From positions 1 through 8,973 of the forward strand of contig JAEZJD010000155.1 of assembly GCA_023436425.1 (NCBI GenBank): 8,973 nucleotides of DNA, written 5' to 3'. Below the pieces are notes generated by a model. That model saw only the letters and a list, made by a program, of their open reading frames with translations. It did not search any database and was not told the origin of the DNA. Below are positions 1 to 7,400 of the stretch, piece by piece (the first letter of the stretch is position 1; each line of letters begins with the position of its first letter). The translations under genes were made by a program, and so were the position numbers. Source of the DNA: Bacteroidota bacterium. Its GTDB lineage: Bacteria; Bacteroidota; Bacteroidia; Chitinophagales; Chitinophagaceae.

Positions 1-1
1 A

Positions 2-1078
2 TTTATTCCAATGTATGCTACAGGATCGAGGGATTTTGCAGGTCTTGCTAAATTGAATTATTCGATCCGCGCAAATAGCCCGATAAGAAAAACCGATTTT
101 TTCATTAACGCTGCCCGGTTTGCAAAAGATCAATTCGTTGATAGTTCAGGCAAAAAGTGGACACAACATTTTCTAAAACTTGTTCCCGGCGTAAAGTTTA
201 CTTTTCGTGAAGCAAGTGCAAGAAGTACCACTCAAAAATATCTGCAGTGGAAAACATTTTTTATCAACGAGCAATCGTTGGATATCACAAGAGACACCCT
301 TCTGCCCGGGCTGCAGGTTAAACTAAAAGGAACAAAACGATACATTAACCAACTTCAATTCGCGTATCAGAACTTTCGCAGCTTATATCCGTACGATGTG
401 ACGATGCAGCTGGAACAGGCCGATGGTTTTCTTCGTCCAACGATAACGACCAATTACTTTTTTAATTATCCTTCTGAAGGCGGTTTGCAGGTGCGGATCT
501 TTGCCGGCAAATTTATTTACACCAACGGAAGATCACCACAAAACAAGTACAAGACGGATCGTTTTCAGTTAAACATGAGCGGGCCTAACGGCTTGGAAGA
601 TTACACCTACAGCGACTATTTTGTAGGACGCAACGATTTTCAAAATCTTTGGAGTCAGCAAATGATGATAAGAGACGGCGGCTTTAAAATCAGAACTGAT
701 TTGTTATCATCCAATCTGAAGCCTGGTAGATCTGACAACTGGTTAATCGCATCAAATTTTACAACAACAATACCCACCAAAATAAATCCGCTGTCGGTCC
801 TTCCGATAAAACTTCCGTTGCGTTTGTTTGCAGATGTTGGAACCTATGCTGAAGCATGGCAGCAATCTGAAAAAGACCGTTTCCTCTTTGATGCGGGTCT
901 GCAGCTTTCCTTGTTTGGAGAGGCAGTGAACTTTTATTTTCCGATTATTTATAGCGGTGTATTCAGAGATTATGTGAAATCTTATCTGTCAGGTAACACA
1001 TTTTGGAAAACAATGACATTCAGCATCAATTTCTACACACGGGATATAAAGAAAATCAATCGCGAAATTGAGTTCTGA
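2..1078 (+). CDS. C-terminal part of a large exported protein, probably M1-family metallopeptidase (5' end outside window)
   Basis: The frame is open from the first complete codon at base 2, so the Met at 11 is almost certainly internal and the gene starts left of the window. About 358 residues are visible. They alternate hydrophobic and polar residues with many aromatics (Tyr, Phe, Trp), as in antiparallel beta strands, and the chain ends in Phe (last residues REIEF), as outer-membrane barrels often do. From memory, blocks such as LQWKTFFINEQ and the ending FSINFYTRDIKKIN resemble the C-terminal region of the roughly 1000-residue M1-family metallopeptidases of Bacteroidota. The zinc motif HExxH and the catalytic domain would lie upstream and are not visible, so the enzymatic name is inference. 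It could instead be another outer-membrane beta-barrel protein. The stop lies 11 bases inside the next gene, so the two are probably co-transcribed and translationally coupled. Confidence 0.6.
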   Translation, partial: FIPMYATGSRDFAGLAKLNYSIRANSPIRKTDFFINAARFAKDQFVDSSGKKWTQHFLKLVPGVKFTFREASARSTTQKYLQWKTFFINEQSLDITRDTLLPGLQVKLKGTKRYINQLQFAYQNFRSLYPYDVTMQLEQADGFLRPTITTNYFFNYPSEGGLQVRIFAGKFIYTNGRSPQNKYKTDRFQLNMSGPNGLEDYTYSDYFVGRNDFQNLWSQQMMIRDGGFKIRTDLLSSNLKPGRSDNWLIASNFTTTIPTKINPLSVLPIKLPLRLFADVGTYAEAWQQSEKDRFLFDAGLQLSLFGEAVNFYFPIIYSGVFRDYVKSYLSGNTFWKTMTFSINFYTRDIKKINREIEF

Positions 1079-1988
1079 AGAACAACATAGCGTTAGGTAT
1101 TTGCCCCATCATGACATAGACAAATACTTGTGGGACAGGCGAATTGACACTGCCTCTAACGGTCTGGTATACGCGTATTCTTTTTACCTCGATGGCATGA
1201 CAGACAACTGGGATGCTATTGTCATGAATGACTATGAAGCAGTAATGCCTTTGCCGTGGCGAATTAAATTTGGCACCGCCTATTTATATCATCCATTTCT
1301 TACTGCGCAGCTTGGAATATTTGGTAATGAACTTACAGCAGTCCTCGTCAAAACCTTTTTAAACACCATTCCAAAAAAATTCCGCTATTGGGATTTTCCA
1401 TTAAACTATAAAAACCTGTTCGTTGGAACTGGTTATCCCTTGTATGTACGAAATAATTTGGTTTTGTCGCTGAATAAACCTCACAAAGCGTTGCAGAATA
1501 ACTATAAGGGAAACACCAGGCGCATCAGCAGCAAAGCGGTTGAAAACGGATGTAGAATCGAAAGAAATATTGCAATAACAGCCATCATGGATTTGTCACA
1601 AAAACAGGTGAAGCAGATCTGTAAAAGTGACTGGCACCGCTTGGAACAGTTGTATGCAGAACTTAGCAAACGCAGAATGGCAGAAACCTATGGTGCCTTT
1701 TCCACCGACGGAAAGTTGCTGTCATCAGCAGTTTTTTTTCTGTCTCATCAACGTGCATATTACGTGCTCGCAGGCAACGATCCCGCGAGTCGCTCAATGG
1801 GTGCTTCGCACGCACTGATAGACGCTTTCATCCGGGATCACGCTGAACAGGATTTACTACTCGACTTTGAGGGAAGCGACATCGAAGGAGTTGCATTCTT
1901 TTTTCGCAGCTTTGGAGCTAATGAGGAAAAATATCCGGCAATAAGATTGAACCGGTTACCGTGGTGGCTCAGACTAATAAAAAGGTGA
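1068..1988 (+). CDS. FemAB/GNAT-like acyltransferase-fold protein of unknown substrate
   Basis: This is a 306-residue soluble protein with no signal peptide. The C-terminal half looks like the FemAB/BioF2-type GNAT fold: a basic GNTRRISSKA segment (about residues 148-157), then SAVFFLSHQRAYYVLAGND (about 220-238), a G-ASHALIDAFI helix (about 245-254) and a LLDFEGSDIEGVAFFFRSFGA block (about 264-284), the family's typical end. The N-terminal half (RYLPHHDIDKYLWDRRI) resembles the start of related Bacteroidota hypothetical proteins. The start is TTG at 1068. An in-frame stop lies at 1047-1049 and the first in-frame ATG is only at residue 44, which would cut off the conserved N-terminus. No good Shine-Dalgarno site is present. 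The start overlaps the upstream gene by 11 bases, suggesting coupling. The family joins acyl or aminoacyl groups to amines, for example in cell-wall peptides or lipids; the real substrate here cannot be read from sequence. Confidence 0.7.
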   Translation: MSSEEQHSVRYLPHHDIDKYLWDRRIDTASNGLVYAYSFYLDGMTDNWDAIVMNDYEAVMPLPWRIKFGTAYLYHPFLTAQLGIFGNELTAVLVKTFLNTIPKKFRYWDFPLNYKNLFVGTGYPLYVRNNLVLSLNKPHKALQNNYKGNTRRISSKAVENGCRIERNIAITAIMDLSQKQVKQICKSDWHRLEQLYAELSKRRMAETYGAFSTDGKLLSSAVFFLSHQRAYYVLAGNDPASRSMGASHALIDAFIRDHAEQDLLLDFEGSDIEGVAFFFRSFGANEEKYPAIRLNRLPWWLRLIKR

Positions 1989-2660
1989 TCACGGATTTTC
2001 AATAAGCTTTTCAGCAATGATCAAATCGACCGGCTGCGTGATTTTTATGTTCCTTTCATCTCCATCAATCAACGAAACTTTTAGTCCAAATTCTTCCACC
2101 ACAGTGGCTTCATCGGTAAACCGGTCTTTATAATCAATCTCAAATGCAGGCAACAGAATTTGGCTGTGAAATGTTTGCGGTGTTTGTATCAATACAACTT
2201 TGCTTCGGTCAAGCACTTTAGAATCGCCATCGTCAAGTAACAATCGAACGCTGTCGCGGGATGGAAGCACAGGAATTGCACTTCCCGTCTTCACCGCCTG
2301 ATCATAACACCGGTGTATTAGCTCCGTAGAGATGAGACACCTGGCTGCGTCGTGCACAAATATGATAGATTCCTCGATCACTGAGTTCAATCCGGACTTC
2401 ACCGAATCGAACCGGGTGTCACCACCTTCAGTAACATGAATATTTTTTTTTGCAAAGAAGGCGTCAATAATCTCCCGGCCGTGTGAAATGAAATCCTTGT
2501 GCAGCACAAGAATGATTTCAACATCATCAATGGCTTGAAGAAAAGCATCGATGCTGTAGTACAACAAAGGCTTACCATTAAGTAGCAAAAATTGCTTTGG
2601 CAGGCCTGCACCCATTCTCTTTCCCGCTCCTCCCGCAACTATTACAGCGTATTTCTTCAT
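1989..2660 (-). CDS. ispD: 2-C-methyl-D-erythritol 4-phosphate cytidylyltransferase
   Basis: IspD joins CTP and 2-C-methyl-D-erythritol 4-phosphate to give CDP-ME plus pyrophosphate, a step of the cytoplasmic MEP isoprenoid pathway. The 223 residues match the usual length. The nucleotide-binding start is VAGGAGKRM...PKQ (residues 8-23), with R15 and K22 matching the catalytic Arg/Lys of the E. coli enzyme. Other family blocks are GGDTRFDSV (79-87), VHDAAR (102-107), PSRDSVR (133-139), TPQTF (160-164), FTDEA (181-185) and RNIKIT (203-208, with K206 and T208 for substrate contact). The first block has AGG where AAG is commoner. The start codon overlaps the stop of the upstream kinase gene as ATGA, so translation is probably coupled. 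The stop abuts the stop of the convergent gene. The related ribitol-5-phosphate cytidylyltransferase (TarI) is a less likely alternative. Confidence 0.93.
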   Translation of the reverse strand: MKKYAVIVAGGAGKRMGAGLPKQFLLLNGKPLLYYSIDAFLQAIDDVEIILVLHKDFISHGREIIDAFFAKKNIHVTEGGDTRFDSVKSGLNSVIEESIIFVHDAARCLISTELIHRCYDQAVKTGSAIPVLPSRDSVRLLLDDGDSKVLDRSKVVLIQTPQTFHSQILLPAFEIDYKDRFTDEATVVEEFGLKVSLIDGDERNIKITQPVDLIIAEKLIENP

Positions 2661-3676
2661 GCGGAATATTTAGATGTTTTTTTCGCACCCGAAAGCAGTG
2701 CCTCCGCTTTTTCTTCCAGCCGGCTTTTGTCAACGGGTACCGTACCAACTTGCTCGCATACGAGGCCGCCTGCCATATTTGCGATTTCCGCCATCAACTG
2801 CAAATCCCTGGATACCGCGTAAACAACCGCTGCTGCGGCTATTACGGTGTCACCTGCACCGGAAACATCCGCCACATTTCGGATGTGAGAAGGAATTATA
2901 TCTGAACGATTATCCTGCTGGTAAAACACACCTTTTTCCGACAAAGTGATGAAAGAAATCTTGTGATGCAGCCGCTGATATAGTTCTCTGTGTATACCAC
3001 TTAGAGTATCGTTGTTTACATCTGCATGTAAATAGTTGAGCGCATCTTTTGCTTCCTTGAAATTTGGTTTGAAGATGTCAACATTCTTGTAGCAGAAAAA
3101 GTTTTTTCGCTTTGGATCAACCGCTGTAACGACTCCGTGAGATGTACATGCTGCAATTACCGATTCAATAACTTTTTCGGTGAGCACGCCTTTGTTATAG
3201 TCCTGCATTATCACTACATCCGGCTTTTCATTATTTAAGAATTCTTCGAAAGACGCGATTAACGTTTTCTCATCATCCGTATTCAGATCATCTAAAATTT
3301 CTCCATCCAAACGCATCATCTGCTGATTGCGCCCAATGATCCGGATTTTATTTGTTGTAATTCTTTTATCACTTTTAAAGGAATACCGTGCATCTATTTG
3401 AGCCGACGAAAAAAGCTCGTTCAACTTTTTGGCTTCATCATCATTGCCGGTAACGGAGATGACAAAAGTCTGTGCTCCGAGTGATTTCAAATTCAGTGCT
3501 ACGTTACCTGCACCACCAACGCGATGTTCTTTTTTCTTCAGTGAAACGATTGGAACGGGGGCCTCAGGAGAAACGCGGTCAACATCGCCCCACATGTAAG
3601 TGTCGAGCATCACATCGCCAATCACGCCAACCTTAAGTGAGGAAAAGTTTTCGAACAAGCTATTGATATCGTGCAT
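2657..3676 (-). CDS. hldA: D-glycero-beta-D-manno-heptose-7-phosphate kinase (RfaE1/HldA-type, PfkB family)
   Basis: This is a 339-residue carbohydrate kinase of the ribokinase/PfkB family, close to the kinase half of E. coli HldE. It adds phosphate at C1 of heptose 7-phosphate on the way to ADP-heptose for the LPS inner core. Visible signatures are GDVMLDTYMWGDVDRVSPEAPVP (about 20-42), the sugar-binding GGAGNVALNL (54-63), RNQQMMRLD (116-124), DYNKGVLT (159-166), KPNFKEA (203-209) and the PfkB anion hole and catalytic base DVSGAGDTV (270-278, D276). There is no C-terminal nucleotidyltransferase domain, so the adenylyltransferase must be encoded elsewhere. The ATG at 3676 fits the family N-terminus. 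The gene follows the ompH-like terminator by about 30 bases, so it probably has its own promoter or relies on readthrough. It overlaps ispD by four bases. Another PfkB sugar kinase is possible but less likely given the RVSPEAPVP block. Confidence 0.88.
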   Translation of the reverse strand: MHDINSLFENFSSLKVGVIGDVMLDTYMWGDVDRVSPEAPVPIVSLKKKEHRVGGAGNVALNLKSLGAQTFVISVTGNDDEAKKLNELFSSAQIDARYSFKSDKRITTNKIRIIGRNQQMMRLDGEILDDLNTDDEKTLIASFEEFLNNEKPDVVIMQDYNKGVLTEKVIESVIAACTSHGVVTAVDPKRKNFFCYKNVDIFKPNFKEAKDALNYLHADVNNDTLSGIHRELYQRLHHKISFITLSEKGVFYQQDNRSDIIPSHIRNVADVSGAGDTVIAAAAVVYAVSRDLQLMAEIANMAGGLVCEQVGTVPVDKSRLEEKAEALLSGAKKTSKYSA

Positions 3677-3680
3677 TCTT

Positions 3681-3683
3681 CAT
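3681..3683 (-). promoter_or_regulatory. Upstream ATG of a 7-codon leader frame overlapping the hldA start
   Basis: On the minus strand the sequence AAATGAAGAATGCAC carries an ATG seven bases before the hldA ATG, out of frame with it. The frame reads MKNARYQ and stops at TAG (3660-3662), inside the first codons of hldA. It may be chance; if used, ribosomes could terminate and restart at the hldA ATG. Confidence 0.15.
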
Positions 3684-3707
3684 TTGAATATTTGTAAAAG
3701 TAAGAGC

Positions 3708-3732
3708 AAAAAAAATCCCCCGAAAAGGGGGA
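3708..3732 (-). terminator. Intrinsic terminator of the Skp/OmpH-like gene
   Basis: Read on the minus strand just after the TAA stop, the transcript forms the stem TCCCCC / GGGGGA (6 bp, five of them G-C) around a TTTTC loop, followed directly by eight T residues (plus-strand A run 3708-3715). The hairpin begins four bases past the stop codon. It separates the chaperone gene from hldA-ispD. Confidence 0.9.
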
Positions 3733-3736
3733 AGAT

Positions 3737-4324
3737 TTATTTCTTTTTGTATCGTTCGTTCAATCCTTTGAGAAGATCTTGCGTAATGTCGTAAACGGTG
3801 TCGCGGTAAAATATCATTCCGGGTTCATAGGCAAGAATGTACGAGTAACCCTTTGTTTTGTTATACTCTTTCAGATAATCTTCAATGCGGGATTTAATGT
3901 CCTGCATCTTGCGCATTTTCAAATCCTGGTACCGCTGATCGAGTTCCTGTTGCTTTCCACGAATGCGTTCCTGTAATTGCAGCATATCTCTGTTTGCCCT
4001 TTCTGATTCTACCTGGCTCATTGTCTGCGCCTGCTTCTGATAATGACTCAACCGGTCTGTGTACGTCTTTTGCAAACCGGAAAGTTCTTTGTTGATCTGG
4101 TCTTCCTCTCTCGCAAGTTCGTCTTTCACATCCTTCACCATCGAAAAAGAGTTGGTGACAGAATCCATTTCGAAGTAAGCTATTTTACACGATTGACTTC
4201 CTGTAGCGGCTGAAGCAACTTTGCCCGGAGTCGTCGTTCTTTTGTTATTAGAAAAGTACAGATAAAACAGAACTGCCACTGCAATCAGAAGAACAACATT
4301 CAATGCAATCAGCGCATTTTTCAT
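3737..4324 (-). CDS. OmpH/Skp-family periplasmic chaperone, N-terminally membrane-anchored
   Basis: This 195-residue protein resembles Skp/OmpH, trimeric periplasmic chaperones that hold unfolded outer-membrane proteins for the BAM complex. Residues 4-24 are one long hydrophobic segment (ALIALNVVLLIAVAVLFYLY) after a single Lys. A Ser/Thr/Gly-rich linker follows, then the family start KIAYFEMDSV (47-56). A long charged, Gln/Glu/Lys-rich coiled-coil region spans about 65-150, and the C-terminal strand region is KGYSYILAYEPGMIFYRDTVYDIT (about 158-181). No obvious signal-peptidase cleavage motif follows the hydrophobic segment, so the protein may remain anchored in the inner membrane. I chose ATG at 4324; the frame extends to a GTG at 4342 that would add MHQTCY, which is poor in front of a signal anchor. 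It sits between two intrinsic terminators, so it is probably a single-gene transcript. No Shine-Dalgarno site is seen. Confidence 0.85.
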   Translation of the reverse strand: MKNALIALNVVLLIAVAVLFYLYFSNNKRTTTPGKVASAATGSQSCKIAYFEMDSVTNSFSMVKDVKDELAREEDQINKELSGLQKTYTDRLSHYQKQAQTMSQVESERANRDMLQLQERIRGKQQELDQRYQDLKMRKMQDIKSRIEDYLKEYNKTKGYSYILAYEPGMIFYRDTVYDITQDLLKGLNERYKKK

Positions 4325-4341
4325 GTAACAGGTTTGATGCA

Positions 4342-4368
4342 CGAAAGTATTGAGATAAGCAGAACAAA
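4342..4368 (-). promoter_or_regulatory. Weak candidate Bacteroidota-type promoter for the OmpH-like gene
   Basis: Between the rpoC terminator and the chaperone start, the minus strand carries TTTG (4365-4368) and TACTTTCG (4342-4349), which resemble the Bacteroidota -33 TTTG and -7 TAnnTTTG elements. The spacer is about 15 bases instead of the usual 19 or so, and the second element has one mismatch. The placement is sensible because a promoter is needed after the terminator, but the match is weak. Confidence 0.25.
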
Positions 4369-4405
4369 AAAGTTAAATGAAACTTGGGGACGCAGTTGAA
4401 AACAT

Positions 4406-4432
4406 AAAAAAAGCAGGAGTGAACTCCTGCTT
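4406..4432 (-). terminator. Intrinsic terminator of the rpoBC operon
   Basis: On the minus strand, 22 bases after the rpoC TAG, a perfect inverted repeat AAGCAGGAGT / ACTCCTGCTT (10 bp, centred on TC; realistically 9 bp with a TTCA tetraloop) is followed by a further run of T residues (plus-strand A run 4406-4412). This is a textbook rho-independent terminator that ends rpoC transcription. Confidence 0.95.
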
Positions 4433-4454
4433 CAGATTGATATATTTTAGCAAA

Positions 4455-7400
4455 CTACTCTTCTTCGTCAAACGTCATTGCTTCTTTTGCAGTTTGCAAA
4501 AGTTCATATTCTTCCTTGCTTCCGACAATGATATTCTCGAACTCACGCAAACCAGTACCCGCAGGAATCAAATGACCGGTGATCACATTCTCTTTCAAAC
4601 CAAGCATGTCATCCGTTTTACCCTGTATCGCCGCAGAAGAAAGAACCTTGGTTGTTTCCTGGAACGACGCTGCAGAAATCCAGCTTTGCACACCAAGAGA
4701 TGCTTTCGTGATACCCAGCAACGTCGGCTGAGAGGTTGCAGGTTTTGCATCGCGGTAGTCGATCAACTTTTTGTCGGAACGACGTAAAATCGAATTCTCT
4801 TCACGCAACTCACGAAGGCTAACGATCATACCAGCCCGCATCTTAGTAGATTCACCAGAATCCGTAACAACTTTCTTGTCGAAAATGTTGTCATTTTCTT
4901 CGATGAACTCAAACTTGTCAACGAGGTCTTCTTCGAGGAATTTGGTATCTCCCGGATCAACAATAGATACCTTCCGCATCATCTGACGAACAATAACCTC
5001 AATGTGCTTGTCATTAATCTTCACACCCTGCAGACGGTATACTTCCTGAATTTCATTTACAACATATTGCTGTACGGCAAATGGACCCTGTATTTGCAAA
5101 ATATCTGCAGGAGCAATTTGTCCGTCAGACAATGCGGAACCTGCTTTTACAAAGTCGCCATCCTGCGCAAGAATCTGACGTGTGAGTGGAACGAGATATT
5201 TTCTCGTAACACCATCTTTTGCTTCAACAATTATCTCGCGGTTACCACGTTTGATTGCTCCCATTGAAACTACACCGTCAATCTCTGAAACAATTGCCGG
5301 ATTGCTTGGGTTTCTTGCTTCGAACAATTCTGTAACACGTGGAAGACCACCAGTGATGTCTCGTAATTTGCCAAGTACACGTGGAATTTTCACGATCACC
5401 TGACCCGCTTTCACTTCTTCTGCTTCGTCGATAACTATATGGCTTCCCGTCGGCAGATTATATGATTTCTTATCCTTTCCTTCAACAAGAATTGACGGAA
5501 TCTTTGTTTTATCTCTCGTTTCGATCACAACTTTTTCGCGGTGACCTGTTTGCTCATCGGCTTCTTCGCGGTACGTAACGCCGTCAATAACATTATCAAA
5601 CTTCACGGTTCCGTCTATCTCCGCAATGATTACGTTGTTGAACGGATCCCATGTGCAGATAACGTCGCCTTTCGACACTTTTTGTCCGTCCTTCACATTT
5701 AACGTGGCACCGTAAGGAACGTTATTGGTGATTAGAAGCCTATCATTTTTCGTATCCATTAAACGCACTTCACCAGTACGACCAATTACAACCTGCACCT
5801 TGTCACCTTCATTATTTGTTGTGGTAACAGAACGAACACCGTCAAAATGTACGATACCATCAAACTTGGCAGCCAAAGTAGATTCAACGGCAGCAGAACC
5901 TGCCACACCACCCACGTGGAATGTACGAAGTGTTAACTGCGTACCAGGTTCACCGATAGACTGAGCGGCGATGATGCCAACTGCGTCGCCTCGTTGTGCC
6001 AAATAACCGGTTGCAAGGTTTTTACCATAACACTTAACACACGTACCACGCTTTGCCTCGCAGGTTAGTACAGAACGAATTTCAACAGTTTCGATTCCTG
6101 CATCTTCCACCTTCTTAGCAATGGCTTCAGTAATTTCTTCGCCTGCTGCAAGTATTAATTCGTCTGATTGTGGATCGTAAATATCGTGAACAGACGTACG
6201 ACCTTCAATTCTATCAGCCAATGGTTCAATAATATCTTCATTGTCTTTCAGAGCCGAGGTTGCAATTCCACGCAGGGTTCCGCAATCTTCTTCTGTGATG
6301 ACAACATCCTGCGCCACGTCAACAAGACGTCGGGTAAGGTAACCGGCACCCGCTGTTTTTAAAGCGGTATCGGCAAGACCTTTACGAGCACCGTGTGTAG
6401 AAATGAAGTAATCCAATACATTCAATCCGCCCTTAAAATTGGAAAGAATTGGATTCTCGATGATCTCCGAACCGGTTGATCCGGACTTTCTCGGCTTTGC
6501 CATCAATCCTCTCATTCCGGCAAGCTGTTTAATCTGTTGCTTGGATCCACGGGCACCGGAGTCGAGCATCATATAAACAGAGTTGAAGCCTTGTTTATCT
6601 GTCGACAACTCACGGATCAACGTTTCTGTAATGCGTGTGTCAACACGGGACCAAATGTCGACAATGGCGTTGTACCGCTCATTGTTTGTGATAAGACCCA
6701 TGTTGTAGTTTTCCCAAACCTCTTCAACCTCTGATTTTGCCTGCTCAAGCAAGTCTTCCTTGATGGCAGGTATGATCAAATCATTGATAGAGAACGACAA
6801 TCCCCCTTTAAACGCCATTCTAAAACCAAGCTGTTTGATGTCGTCAAGAAACTTGGCGGTTTTTGGAACATTCGTGATGGTGATAATGTCACCGATTATT
6901 TCCCGAAGGTTCTTTTTGGTCAACAGTGCGTTTACGAAACCAACTTCTCTTGGAACAAATTGGTTGAAGATTACGCGACCGACTGTAGTATCGATCAGTT
7001 TGCGTGAAAATGTTCCATCATCTTCGCGAACATTGGTTCGAACTTTTATGAAAGCATGCAAATCCAAAGTGCCCTCATTGTACGCAATGATTACTTCTTC
7101 TTCACTGTAAAAAGCTTTGCCTTCGCCACGAACCTTCTGTTCTTCCGTTGATTTTCTGCCCTTGGAAATATAGTACAGACCCAACACCATATCCTGTGAA
7201 GGAAGTGTAATAGGAGTACCATTTTGCGGATTCAAAATGTTGTGTGAGGCAATCATCAGCAGTTGCGCTTCAAGGATTGCTGCATTGCTCAGCGGAACGT
7301 GAACAGCCATTTGGTCACCGTCGAAGTCGGCGTTAAACGCTGTAGTAACCAACGGGTGCAGTTGGATTGCTTTACCTTCTACCAACTTTGGCTGAAAAGC

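Noticed and set aside
1627..1818. A 63-codon plus-strand frame inside the FemAB-like gene
   Set aside because: It lies wholly inside a well-supported frame, and its translation resembles no family I recognise.
2592..2949. Overlapping plus-strand open frames opposite the ispD/hldA junction
   Set aside because: They are antisense to clearly conserved PfkB and IspD motifs and show no protein-family features.
3690..3700. Possible promoter -7 element (TACTTTTA on the minus strand) before hldA
   Set aside because: It matches TAnnTTTG with one mismatch, but no TTTG element lies about 19 bases upstream, where the terminator hairpin sits instead.
4377..4787. A 136-codon open frame on the plus strand antisense to the rpoC end
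   Set aside because: It runs across the rpoC terminator and the conserved rpoC C-terminus, its translation is Cys/Phe/Arg-rich with no recognisable domain, and rpoC explains the bases.
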